Shown: one piece after another, positions 9,765-18,155 of the stretch
How positions within the stretch are numbered: the stretch's first letter is position 1
Layout of the letters: each line of letters opens with the position of its first letter
Source: Cytophagaceae bacterium
GTDB lineage: Bacteria; Bacteroidota; Bacteroidia; Cytophagales; Spirosomataceae
Length of the DNA stretch: 64,000 nucleotides
NCBI GenBank assembly: GCA_005791165.1
Contig: SXXW01000007.1
Coordinates: 1 to 64,000 of the forward strand
Direction of reading: 5' to 3'
The notes under the pieces: model-generated
Databases searched by the model: none
Seen by the model: only the letters and a program-made list of their open reading frames with translations
What the model was told of the DNA's origin: nothing
Translations under genes and position numbers: made by a program

Positions 9765-11252
9765 ATGAAAAATTTAAAAAGCATTCGTTTAAGTGAATTA
9801 CAAATTCACCCCCTGTTTTTAGAACTTACAAATCAAACCCAGAATCCATCAATTGAATTCTCATTAAAACACAATGGTCAAAAGACGCCAATTGTAGTTG
9901 TTAAAAGAGATGATGTTTTCTTTATCATTGATGGTGTGCACCGGTACAAAGCAGCAGTTGAACTTGGTAATATCGAAACCCTCGAATGCGAGGTATTAGA
10001 TATTAAGGACGACCTGATTCTTGACGCAAGAATTACCTATAACCAGAAGACCAAGGTTCACACCTTAGAGGTTTGTCGAAACATTGAGCACATATTAGGT
10101 TTGATAGGAAGCGAACAAGGGAAACGCAACGATTTATTGGGTAACAAAAATTTAGAGGATGAAAAAGAGTATGGCGCAGCCGGAAAAGACAGGTTTGAGA
10201 AAGCCTGTGTTTTATCTGGTCTTAAATTTTCTGCGAGAACATTACGAAAACTAATGGCGGTTAATGATTTTGAGAAAGAGGATAATATACTAGACCTAAT
10301 TAATGGTATCAGTGATGGTAAATTATCAATAGACAAAGCTTACAAATTAATGAAAAGCTATTTAGATAAGTCTAGTCAAAGTGAGTCAGAAGATAATTCA
10401 TTACCAAGTATTCTTGAAAATAAAATCAATGATGTTTCATATCGATTGTTTAATGAATCATCTATGTGTATGGAAAAAATCGATGACCAGAGTGTGTCCC
10501 TGTTTATTGATAGCCATCCATATTTTAAATTACGTAGGTATCGAAATCAAATTGGATTGCGACACGGAGAAGAAAAAACTCTAGGGGAATACGTTTCTAA
10601 TTTTGTCTTATTCTGTAAGGAAAAATGGAAAAAATTGAAGCCTGGAGGAGTCCTTGTAACGATAATTGGAGAGACGTATAAAGGTGGTTATAATGGTGTT
10701 TGTACAGCTGTTGAAACTGCTTTAAAAAACGAAGGGTGGGAGATTATTGATGTTGTGATTTGGGTTAAGCAAAACCAACAGTATGCACCGCACCCTTTAA
10801 GGTTTGTAAATTCATACGAAAGAATAATTGTATTGAGAAAACCAGGAGCAGATACCTTTTTCAAAGAAGTAAAACGAGAATCTTCAGTTGGAGAATATAA
10901 GATAATGCCAACCTCAGGTGGCGGATATTATGTAGCAACCCCTGAGACTTGTATTCCAAATGTGATTATCACAAATGTTCATAATCCGGTAGAATTTAGC
11001 GAGGTCGATAAAGATTTTAGACATCAAGCACCGGCTCCTGTACAAATCTACTCAGTTTTTATAGATGCATATTCAAAGCCGGGTGACATAATCTGTGATG
11101 GATTCGCCGGGTCTGGAACCATTGGAGTTGGATTATCGATGGGTCGAAATGTCATTGCATATGAAATCGACAAGGAGTCCTACAAATTCTGTAAAGACAG
11201 ATTTGAGTACTATATGTCTAAGAATAATATTGAATTACCAATGGCTGCTTAA
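9765..11252 (+). CDS. ParB-domain / DNA methyltransferase fusion
   Basis: A 495-residue two-part protein. Residues 1-~100 are a ParB/sulfiredoxin-like domain with DGVHRYKAA at about 56-64. Residues ~100-205 look like a KorB/ParB-type helical DNA-binding linker. The C-terminal half is an amino-DNA methyltransferase. Motif I is DGFAGSGTIGVG at about 445-456. The position of catalytic motif IV reads DSHPYF at 249-254 instead of the usual (D/S)PPY. Fusions of this type occur on phages and mobile elements, usually without a nuclease, and may regulate or protect the element. The changed first proline of motif IV raises doubt about activity, although the Pro-Tyr-Phe core is kept. It heads a tight plus-strand series with the next two genes. 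Confidence 0.88.
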   Translation: MKNLKSIRLSELQIHPLFLELTNQTQNPSIEFSLKHNGQKTPIVVVKRDDVFFIIDGVHRYKAAVELGNIETLECEVLDIKDDLILDARITYNQKTKVHTLEVCRNIEHILGLIGSEQGKRNDLLGNKNLEDEKEYGAAGKDRFEKACVLSGLKFSARTLRKLMAVNDFEKEDNILDLINGISDGKLSIDKAYKLMKSYLDKSSQSESEDNSLPSILENKINDVSYRLFNESSMCMEKIDDQSVSLFIDSHPYFKLRRYRNQIGLRHGEEKTLGEYVSNFVLFCKEKWKKLKPGGVLVTIIGETYKGGYNGVCTAVETALKNEGWEIIDVVIWVKQNQQYAPHPLRFVNSYERIIVLRKPGADTFFKEVKRESSVGEYKIMPTSGGGYYVATPETCIPNVIITNVHNPVEFSEVDKDFRHQAPAPVQIYSVFIDAYSKPGDIICDGFAGSGTIGVGLSMGRNVIAYEIDKESYKFCKDRFEYYMSKNNIELPMAA

Positions 11253-11260
11253 TATTTGAT

Positions 11261-11461
11261 ATGAACCCTTCGCAATTAAAATCCCAGTTAAGTTTAGATG
11301 GAGTTAGTTTGTCTGACCAGCAGAACCTTGAAATATGGGTTCTGTTGGATAAACTAGCACGTATTGAATATAACCAATACTTGGTGGAGAAAAACTCGAC
11401 TTGCGAAGGCAATTCAAGTTCAATTATCGACATTAGCCATTTACAAAAAGATGCAGCATAA
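11261..11461 (+). CDS. Small protein (66 aa) between methyltransferase and recombinase
   Basis: The ATG lies 8 bases after the methyltransferase stop, and the stop codon ends one base before the recombinase ATG at 11463. This spacing argues for a real operon gene. The peptide starts MNPSQLKSQLSLDG and continues with an amphipathic helix (QQNLEIWVLLDKLARIEYNQYL). It has no membrane segment or cysteine motif. I do not recognise it. Given its place directly before a large serine recombinase, a directionality or control factor is possible, but that is inference from position only. Confidence 0.6.
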   Translation: MNPSQLKSQLSLDGVSLSDQQNLEIWVLLDKLARIEYNQYLVEKNSTCEGNSSSIIDISHLQKDAA

Positions 11462-11462
11462 A

Positions 11463-13016
11463 ATGAAGAACGTAATTGTATATAGTAGGGTGTCAACAGA
11501 TGAACAGGCACAAATGGGGCATTCATTGGATTATCAGGAGGAAACCATCATAAGACATTGTACATTCAAAAACTACAATGTGGTCAAGTGTTTTCAAGAA
11601 GACTACTCGGCCAAAGATTTTGAACGACCTGAATGGAAAAAGATATTGGCCTTTATTAAATCAAGTCAAAAAACATCACTAGCAATTGACAGCATCGTGA
11701 TATTAAGACCTGACCGCTATTCAAGAAATCTGATTTTATCATTCACTGAAACAACTAAACTTGCAGGATTAGGTTGTGAGGTTGAGTTTGTTGAAGGACA
11801 AGTGGATGACTCAAGTCCTGATGCACTTTTACTCCAAGCGATAGGTTATGCGCTTCCACAGGTTGAGAACTCGAAGATTAGTCGCCGTTCTAAAGAGGGG
11901 TCTCACAAGGCTCGTAAAAGTGGATGTTTTACAGGGATTGCACCAAAGGGTTACAAGAACTTTAGGCTTGATACAAAATCAACATTAGAATTCAATGAGG
12001 ATGCACCATTAATTCGAGAAGCATTTGAGAGAATGGCGAGTGGTACATATAGTGCAGATGAAATTAGACGTTGGTTAAATTCAAGAGGGATGACCTTGTC
12101 AAAAAACACATTCCTTGATATTATTCGTAACGTCACTTACACCGGCAAAATTAGGGTTAGGGAATTCAATGGAGAACCTGAACAAATTGTTCAAGGTTTA
12201 CATCCTGCATTGGTAACTGATGAGGTTTTTGCAACAGCCAATGATGTTCTTAAAGGTCGTAGACGTAATATGAAGTTTAAAGATGATAAGGCTGACCTAT
12301 ATCCATTGAAGGGACACTTAATGTGTCCAATTCACGGAAGAACATTGTCTGCATATGGTTCTAGGAGTAGAAATGGTCAGATATATCATTACTACGTTTG
12401 TACCAAGAACAGATGTCCACGATACCCAATTGACTACGCTCATAGTGAAATTGAAAGATTACTTGGTGAGGTGCAATTCTCCGCTAGAGTTATTAAGTCA
12501 TATCGTTCCATTTTAGAACGAATTTTCGAATCAGAAGACTCAAGTAGGGCAAAACTAATACAGAATACCAAAGACGAAATTCAACGTCTTAAACAACGTA
12601 AAAACCATATCCAAGACGAGTATATGGATGGGAAGATTTCATCCCTTGAATATCAAGAGTTGAAGATGAGCCTTGACACAAAAGTCTTTGAAAAAGAACG
12701 TTCCTTGAAGGAGATGAATGAAGAACTATCCCCTTACAAAGAATACTTGAATAGACACGTACCTGCATTGGAAGATTTAACCTCATTATATCAAAAAGTG
12801 GATGGTAAGACGAAGAAACAGATATTGAGCTGCATCTTTTCTGAAAAAGTCCATTTTGAAAATGGAAAAGCTGCAGCACCCAAGTACACACCACCGATTG
12901 AGGTTTTAATCAACGCCAGAGGGGTTTTGGAGGGTTCTAAAAACAAAAAAGAGACTATTTCTAGTCTCTTGTGCACTCTGGCTCCCTCTCTTGGGCTTGA
13001 ACCAAGGACCCCATGA
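11463..13016 (+). CDS. Large serine recombinase / integrase
   Basis: About 517 residues from the ATG at 11463; the frame is open further upstream, but this start follows the previous stop by one base and gives the expected N-terminus MKNVIVYSRVSTDEQ. The catalytic serine is Ser11. The resolvase core is followed by a recombinase domain, a zinc ribbon (CPIHG...CTKNRC, about residues 285-320), and a C-terminal coiled coil (KDEIQRLKQRKNH...). Such enzymes integrate and excise elements without accessory ligase. The last 12 codons (APSLGLEPRTP plus stop) are read from the complementary strand of tRNA-Asn. The native C-terminus may therefore change when the element excises. It is probably the integrase of the island. 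Confidence 0.92.
   Translation: MKNVIVYSRVSTDEQAQMGHSLDYQEETIIRHCTFKNYNVVKCFQEDYSAKDFERPEWKKILAFIKSSQKTSLAIDSIVILRPDRYSRNLILSFTETTKLAGLGCEVEFVEGQVDDSSPDALLLQAIGYALPQVENSKISRRSKEGSHKARKSGCFTGIAPKGYKNFRLDTKSTLEFNEDAPLIREAFERMASGTYSADEIRRWLNSRGMTLSKNTFLDIIRNVTYTGKIRVREFNGEPEQIVQGLHPALVTDEVFATANDVLKGRRRNMKFKDDKADLYPLKGHLMCPIHGRTLSAYGSRSRNGQIYHYYVCTKNRCPRYPIDYAHSEIERLLGEVQFSARVIKSYRSILERIFESEDSSRAKLIQNTKDEIQRLKQRKNHIQDEYMDGKISSLEYQELKMSLDTKVFEKERSLKEMNEELSPYKEYLNRHVPALEDLTSLYQKVDGKTKKQILSCIFSEKVHFENGKAAAPKYTPPIEVLINARGVLEGSKNKKETISSLLCTLAPSLGLEPRTP
12939..12970 (-). terminator. Terminator of tRNA-Asn, embedded in the recombinase frame
   Basis: A perfect 9-bp hairpin, AAGAGACTA (12949-12957) and TAGTCTCTT (12962-12970) with a four-base loop, is followed on the minus strand by a T-rich run. 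It sits 9 bases past the tRNA CCA end and fits an intrinsic terminator for the tRNA. It also lies inside the coding sequence of the large recombinase on the opposite strand. Confidence 0.75.
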
Positions 13017-13055
13017 TTAACAGTCATGTGCTCTAACCAACTGAGCTAAGAAGGA
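12979..13055 (-). tRNA. tRNA-Asn (anticodon GTT)
   Basis: A full cloverleaf is visible on the minus strand. The acceptor stem TCCTTCT (13049-13055) pairs with AGAGGGA (12983-12989). The D arm contains AGCTCAGTTGGTTAGAGC. The anticodon stem CATGA/TCATG encloses CTGTTAA, with anticodon GTT at 13019-13021. The T arm is CTTGG-TTCAAGC-CCAAG, and the discriminator is G. A CCA end is encoded at 12979-12981. The 3' half is overlapped on the other strand by the end of the large serine recombinase, pointing to this tRNA as the integration target. Confidence 0.96.
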
Positions 13056-13075
13056 GTTTGTCCTTATTGGGAATG

Positions 13076-13106
13076 CAAAAATAGGGGGCTAATTCGTTAA
13101 ATGCAA
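13076..13106 (-). promoter_or_regulatory. Promoter of tRNA-Asn
   Basis: On the minus strand TATTTTTG (13076-13083) fits the -7 TAnnTTTG box, and TTG (13104-13106) lies 20 bases upstream as a -33 element. Transcription would start about 10-20 bases before the tRNA 5' end at 13055. Confidence 0.6.
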
Positions 13107-13116
13107 GATAGCCCCC
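13076..13116 (-). terminator. Terminator of the efflux operon
   Basis: An 8-bp hairpin on the minus strand, arms at 13109-13116 and 13084-13091 (GGGGGCTA/TAGCCCCC), is followed by a TATTTTT tail, just beyond the adaptor gene stop. The tail coincides with the -7 box of the tRNA-Asn promoter. Confidence 0.65.
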
Positions 13117-13129
13117 CGTTTTTTTCAAT

Positions 13130-14545
13130 TTATTTCTTGTCTGCGCTACGATCCGCCGACTTTATTTCCTTTTTTTTCACTTTGTCGCCTTCCTTCAACT
13201 TCTTCGCAACCGTTGCATATGGGCCAAAAATGATTTCTTGGCCCTCACTCAAGCCAGAAACAATTTCAATGTTGTCAAAGTCCGATATTCCCGTCTTCAC
13301 CTGAATTTGCTTCACCTCGCCCTTATCCATCACAAATACAACCTCTTTCGTATTTTCCTTCCTGCGCTTAGCCGTATTGGCATCTTCCTGCGTAACAACA
13401 GCCGCACCACCTTTTGCCATGGCCTCATCTTTTACCTCTTCCTTTTTCGCACCTATCTCCCTTGTCGTAACCGCCGACAATGGAACGGTTAAGATTTGAT
13501 CTTTTCGATTCGTCAAAATTTCAACAGACGCCGTCATGCCCGGTTTCAACGGATATGATAATTTCCCCTTAATTAAATCGCTGTACGAACTACGTAAAAT
13601 ACGAATCTTCACCTCAAACTCCGTCACCGCATCCGTAGACATAGAAGCCGCACCCGATGAATTAGCCGAACTCGCTATCTCATATACCAATCCCTTAAAT
13701 TTGCGCTCCGAAGACGAAAATGCATCCACATCAATCATCACCGTGTCTCCCAAGCTCACCCGCGTAATATCATTCTCATTTACATTAACCCGAACCTCCA
13801 TATTATTTAAATTCGCGATCCGCAACATCTCCGTTCCCGCCATCTGCGACGTTCCCACCACACGCTCTCCTAATTCCACGTTCAACTTAGAAATGATGCC
13901 ACTCTGAGGCGCATAAATCGTCGTCTTTGTTAAATTAGTCCGCGCCTCTTTTAAAGCGGCCTCCGAACTCTTTACATTAAAATTGGCCGCTTTCACATTC
14001 GCCTTTGCCGCCTCTAAATCTTGCTTGGCTACTAAATAGGCCGACTGGAACTGATCGAAATCCGCATCCGAAATCACTTTGTCATTATGCAATTTTACAT
14101 TTCGGTCAAAATCAATTTTTGACTTACTTAATCTCGCTTCGCTTTGAGCTAAAACCGCTTTACTTTGTTCCGTACTCGCCTTCATCGCATTTACCTGCGC
14201 CTCCGCTCGAGCTAATAAACTCACATAGTTATCTGGACGTATCTTCAAAATTTCTTGGCCAATCACCACAGAATCGCCTTCGGCAACTTTCAATGACACA
14301 ATCTCCCCCGATACATCAGGAGAAACCTTCACTTCCACCTCCGGCTGTATCTTTCCCGAAGCCGAAACCTTTTCTATAATCGTTGCTTTAGCCGCCTTCG
14401 TCAACTCCACCTCCGTAGGCTCCACCTTTCCGATCCACTCCATCTTCTTGGCCAACCATAACCCTCCCAAAATCAATACGACCGCCACTACGATGATAAT
14501 CCACGTTTTTTTATTATTCTTTGTTGCCATAATTTTTTGATTCAT
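13130..14545 (-). CDS. Periplasmic adaptor subunit of an efflux pump (HlyD/MacA type)
   Basis: A 471-residue membrane-fusion protein. One N-terminal membrane segment (WIIIVVAVVLILGGLWLA) is followed by a lipoyl half-motif (GEIVSLKVAEGDSVVIGQEIL), a long alpha-helical hairpin (about residues 105-195), and a beta-barrel/C-terminal region typical of MacA. The frame starts at 14545 with an alternative ATG at 14530. It lies 77 bases downstream of a TolC-family gene in the same orientation. The adaptor would link an inner-membrane transporter to the TolC channel. No ABC or RND inner-membrane partner is in the window; the operon ends at the terminator next to tRNA-Asn. A low-complexity charged tail (KKKEIKSADRSADKK) is present. 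Confidence 0.9.
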   Translation of the reverse strand: MNQKIMATKNNKKTWIIIVVAVVLILGGLWLAKKMEWIGKVEPTEVELTKAAKATIIEKVSASGKIQPEVEVKVSPDVSGEIVSLKVAEGDSVVIGQEILKIRPDNYVSLLARAEAQVNAMKASTEQSKAVLAQSEARLSKSKIDFDRNVKLHNDKVISDADFDQFQSAYLVAKQDLEAAKANVKAANFNVKSSEAALKEARTNLTKTTIYAPQSGIISKLNVELGERVVGTSQMAGTEMLRIANLNNMEVRVNVNENDITRVSLGDTVMIDVDAFSSSERKFKGLVYEIASSANSSGAASMSTDAVTEFEVKIRILRSSYSDLIKGKLSYPLKPGMTASVEILTNRKDQILTVPLSAVTTREIGAKKEEVKDEAMAKGGAAVVTQEDANTAKRRKENTKEVVFVMDKGEVKQIQVKTGISDFDNIEIVSGLSEGQEIIFGPYATVAKKLKEGDKVKKKEIKSADRSADKK

Positions 14546-14622
14546 AGAAAGTCGCTTCGCGCCTACCTACCATTTTATGTTTTAAACCTATTATTTATTA
14601 CCTGTTACTTAATACTTATTAC

Positions 14623-16089
14623 CTAAAATGTCAAACTCTTCCCTTGGTAAAAATCCAAAATCTTAGTCCTAAATACATAGTCATATTTGGCCTGAACTAA
14701 ACTCAATTTAGCCTTATCCAAATTTGTCTTTTGTAAATTATAACTGACAAAATCAATCGTACCTGCATTAAAGCGACTTTCAGAAGCCCTAAAAGATTCT
14801 TCTAAAGCAAATACTTGTACATTTCCCGCCTCATATCTTTTCGCCGCATTCAACATATTCACATATGCCTGCTCTATATTTTGACGCAACGTTAATCGCG
14901 CGCGCTCAGCTTCTATTTCTAAATTCATCCGCTGTAAATTAGCCTGCGATACTCGAGTTTTATTGAAATTCTTGGCAAAAATAGGAATGTTTAAATTCAA
15001 GGAGATTACCTTGTTTTGCGTATTATTCAACTGATCAAAATAACCGACTGTCGTGCCCTCTCCAAACTTCATTTGGGTCGTTGTAATCGGATAGCTTTGT
15101 CCACCTATTGCGACATTTCCTAAATTAACCGTTTGGGTCCCCAAAACCTCTACGGATTTTAACGCATTGGATTGATTGGCAGACCAACTCCCATTTAAGG
15201 AAATGCTAGGTAAGCGAAAGGCCTTAGCGACTTCAATGTTTTTTGCCGCTCCCTGAACACGAAAATCCGCAGCCCGAATTAATGGTTGGGCCGACAAAGC
15301 TTTGGAATAAATATCAGCAATGCTTACATCATAGGCCTTAGAGCTTGGCACCGGAACCTGAATGCGCTCCAGCTCAAACATCTGGATGCTTGAATCATTT
15401 AACAACTGTAATAGCGTTAATTTATTGATGTCCAAATTACTTTGAAACGTGACAAGATTAGATTCTTCGTTGGCCAACTGCGCCTTCAAATCCAATAAAC
15501 TCGAATTAGCTAAAGATCCCGCACGCACCAATTTCTCCGTTCGCTCGATCTGCAAATTCGTAATCTCTGTTTGAGTTTTCGCAATGCTTAATTGATCTTC
15601 CGCATTCAAAATAGACAAATACGACAAGGCCACCTGCAAAGAAATATTTTCACGAATAGATACTAAATCCTCCCGCGTCGCCTTTAAATTAAAATCACTT
15701 TGCGAAATACTGTTTTTTAATTGGCCCCCATTAAACAACAAAACGTTGGCATTCAAGCCCACATTGTAATAATTGATGTTTCTAGAATCGTACCCGTTCG
15801 TGTAGGGATTGATGGAACGACCAAAACTCGCCGCCTGATTCATATTTCCATTGATAGAAGGCAACTGATTAAATTTTGCTTGTTGGTACGTCAGCTCCGC
15901 ATTTTGTAAATTAACTTCATAGGACCTTACATTTAGATTATGCTGCAAAGCCGTCTCCACCGCTTGCGTCAAAGTAAGTTTGGTTATTTTAGCATTTCCC
16001 TGAATCGCCGTTTGACCTTCACCCACAAAGGAAACAATGCCTAAAAGGAAAGACAACAGGGCAATCTTATTTATATTCATCTCTTTCAA
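14623..16089 (-). CDS. TolC-family outer membrane efflux protein
   Basis: A 488-residue protein with a signal peptide (about residues 1-26) and two TolC repeats. These show the characteristic long helices with regular Ala, Asn, Gln and Leu (LTQAVETALQHNLNVRSYEVNLQNAEL at the start of repeat one, written here in part, and a second repeat from about residue 260). It would trimerise into an outer-membrane channel and periplasmic tunnel. It is the first gene of a two-gene unit with the adaptor at 13130-14545 and is probably co-transcribed. Its substrate is unknown. Confidence 0.9.
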   Translation of the reverse strand: MKEMNINKIALLSFLLGIVSFVGEGQTAIQGNAKITKLTLTQAVETALQHNLNVRSYEVNLQNAELTYQQAKFNQLPSINGNMNQAASFGRSINPYTNGYDSRNINYYNVGLNANVLLFNGGQLKNSISQSDFNLKATREDLVSIRENISLQVALSYLSILNAEDQLSIAKTQTEITNLQIERTEKLVRAGSLANSSLLDLKAQLANEESNLVTFQSNLDINKLTLLQLLNDSSIQMFELERIQVPVPSSKAYDVSIADIYSKALSAQPLIRAADFRVQGAAKNIEVAKAFRLPSISLNGSWSANQSNALKSVEVLGTQTVNLGNVAIGGQSYPITTTQMKFGEGTTVGYFDQLNNTQNKVISLNLNIPIFAKNFNKTRVSQANLQRMNLEIEAERARLTLRQNIEQAYVNMLNAAKRYEAGNVQVFALEESFRASESRFNAGTIDFVSYNLQKTNLDKAKLSLVQAKYDYVFRTKILDFYQGKSLTF

Positions 16090-16174
16090 TATATTTCTGC
16101 AATGTTACGAATTTTGACGTGCCCAAAAACTGATTTTTGGATAAACGGCAAGCAATCAGGATAAAAAGCCCTAT

Positions 16175-16861
16175 TTATTGAACTACCTGGTAACGCCTTT
16201 TGGCCTCTGCTCGGGAAAATGCATTAAAATGCCACCACTCATATTCAATCGGCATAAATCCTGCCGCCTTCATCGCATTTCTAAGGATCAGCCTATTTTC
16301 ATACGCTTTCTTCGACAATTTATTGTTTGCCAAAAGCTCCTGCTCCTTAGACGGATAAGCCAATTCGCCAAAAAAATCAAACGTAGTTCCCATGTCTAAG
16401 GCCTTTCCTTTTTCATCTGCTACTGTTAAATCTATCGCGCTTCCATAATTATGAATGGAATGTTCCCGTGGATCAGCCACATAATTTTTTCGGATATTTG
16501 GCGGATACTGAGTCAAGGTATTCCATAAAATCCATTGGATCGATAAGGGTCTGGCCGCATCATAAATCAATAAATGATAGCCGGGCTTATTGGCCTCCAA
16601 TGATTTTTGTGCCTTTTTCAGCATATCCACCACTTCTTTTTGTAAATATCCATGCTGCAAACAGCCATACACATCGCGCTTCATAAAGTTATCTTGCGTC
16701 GCATATTTTAATTCGACCTTTACGCCGGGAGCCGCTCGAGTAACTTCCACTAATCCTTGCTTTCGCATCGCATCCTCATACGAACAGTTTTGTGCTCCCG
16801 CGTAATGCGAAGCAGTCAAAGCAAAAACAATAAATACGCTTAAGTTTGTCAATCGAATCAT
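16175..16861 (-). CDS. D-alanyl-D-alanine dipeptidase (VanX-like, M15D)
   Basis: A 228-residue secreted zinc peptidase. I chose the ATG at 16861 because it starts directly at the signal peptide (MIRLTNLSVFIVFALTAS). The frame is open upstream to 16894. Zinc and catalytic residues of the M15 family are present: HSIHNYGSAIDLTV supplies the metal-binding His and Asp, EWWHFN supplies the catalytic Glu and third ligand, and DAARPLSIQ has the substrate-binding Arg. Such enzymes cleave D-Ala-D-Ala. In organisms without vancomycin clusters they recycle cell-wall dipeptide. It is divergent from the next gene, with no resistance genes nearby. Confidence 0.92.
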   Translation of the reverse strand: MIRLTNLSVFIVFALTASHYAGAQNCSYEDAMRKQGLVEVTRAAPGVKVELKYATQDNFMKRDVYGCLQHGYLQKEVVDMLKKAQKSLEANKPGYHLLIYDAARPLSIQWILWNTLTQYPPNIRKNYVADPREHSIHNYGSAIDLTVADEKGKALDMGTTFDFFGELAYPSKEQELLANNKLSKKAYENRLILRNAMKAAGFMPIEYEWWHFNAFSRAEAKRRYQVVQ

Positions 16862-16916
16862 CGGAAAATGTAGAATTTCCCTAAATTTAGCCAAAATTTA
16901 TTATTCCCTTTTTCAC

Positions 16917-18152
16917 ATGGCTTTAAATTGGATTTGGTTTTTGTTTTTTGGCGTCGCTTTTTTCGTAGCTATTATCCAATTTATCTTTTTTGGCAACACG
17001 GAGATTTTCAAGATTCTAGTCGACGGCATGTTTGATTCTGCCGAAATGGCTGTGATGAAAATAGCCCTACCACTCGCCGGAGTCATGACCTTTTTTATGG
17101 GAATTTTGCAAATAGGCGAAAAGGCAGGAGCTATTCATTTTTTAGCCCGTCGAATTAAGCCCTTTTTCACCCGACTTTTTCCTGAAATTCCACAAGATCA
17201 TCCAGTCCATGGCCAAATGATCATGAACTTTTCAGCTAATTTATTAGGCCTTGATAATGCCGCGACACCCTTCGGGCTTAAAGCCATGCAAGGGCTCCAG
17301 GAAATAAATCCAGTTAAAGAAACGGCATCCAATGCCCAAATCATGTTTTTAGTTTTGCACAGCGCGGGACCTGTTTTGATCCCCTTGAGTATCATGGCGC
17401 AGCGCGCTATTTATGGCGCTCAGGATGCTTCTGACGTCTTTATTCCCTGTTTGATGGCTACCTATGCAACCACCATGACCGGTTTGATTATTGTGTCCAT
17501 CAAGCAAAAAATTAAACTTTTTGAACCCGTATTATTTGCTTGGATCTCCGGCCTAACTTTATTTTTGGGAGGGATATTGTGGTACTTTAGCCAGTTGCCA
17601 AAAGAGTCCATCGAGATTCAATCTAAAGTCTTTAGCAACGGTATTTTATTTCTATTAATCTTCTCATTTATCGCGGCCGCCTTTCGGAAAAAGATAGACA
17701 TTTTTGGAACGTTTGTCGAGGGCGCCAAAGGTGGATTCGAAACCTCCGTTAAAATTATTCCTTACCTAGTGGGTATGTTGGTCGCCATTTCTTGCCTCCG
17801 CAATTCAGGGGCGCTCGGATTTGTCGTGGATGGAATGAAGTGGCTTGTTGCACAAACGAACTTAGATAATCGCTTTACCGATGCGATGCCCACAGCCCTT
17901 TTGCATCCCATCAGCGGAAGCGGATCGCGCGCCATGATGATTGACACGATGAAAACTTTTGGTCCAGATTCGTTTGTAGGCAGGCTTGCCTGTGTTTTTC
18001 AAGGATCTGCAGAAACTATCTTGTATGTAGTTGCGCTTTATTTCGGCTCGGTCCAAGTAAAAAACATTCGCTATACGTTGTGGGCAGGTTTATTTGCAGA
18101 CCTTGTGGGAATCATTACAGCCGTGGGCGTGAGTTACCTGTTTTTTGGGTAA
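16917..18152 (+). CDS. SpmA/SpmB-type nucleoside-recognition (Gate) membrane protein
   Basis: A 411-residue polytopic membrane protein that joins two Gate-domain halves. The first (about 1-200) resembles spore maturation protein A, with FSANLLGLDNAATPFGLKAM. The second (about 210-411) resembles SpmB, with PISGSGSRAMMIDTM and VFQGSAETILYV. This fused form is common in non-sporulating Bacteroidota, where its role is not settled; transport of a small metabolite across the inner membrane is the usual suggestion. It is the only plus-strand gene between 13.1 and 31.4 kb. Confidence 0.9.
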   Translation: MALNWIWFLFFGVAFFVAIIQFIFFGNTEIFKILVDGMFDSAEMAVMKIALPLAGVMTFFMGILQIGEKAGAIHFLARRIKPFFTRLFPEIPQDHPVHGQMIMNFSANLLGLDNAATPFGLKAMQGLQEINPVKETASNAQIMFLVLHSAGPVLIPLSIMAQRAIYGAQDASDVFIPCLMATYATTMTGLIIVSIKQKIKLFEPVLFAWISGLTLFLGGILWYFSQLPKESIEIQSKVFSNGILFLLIFSFIAAAFRKKIDIFGTFVEGAKGGFETSVKIIPYLVGMLVAISCLRNSGALGFVVDGMKWLVAQTNLDNRFTDAMPTALLHPISGSGSRAMMIDTMKTFGPDSFVGRLACVFQGSAETILYVVALYFGSVQVKNIRYTLWAGLFADLVGIITAVGVSYLFFG

Positions 18153-18155
18153 TTG

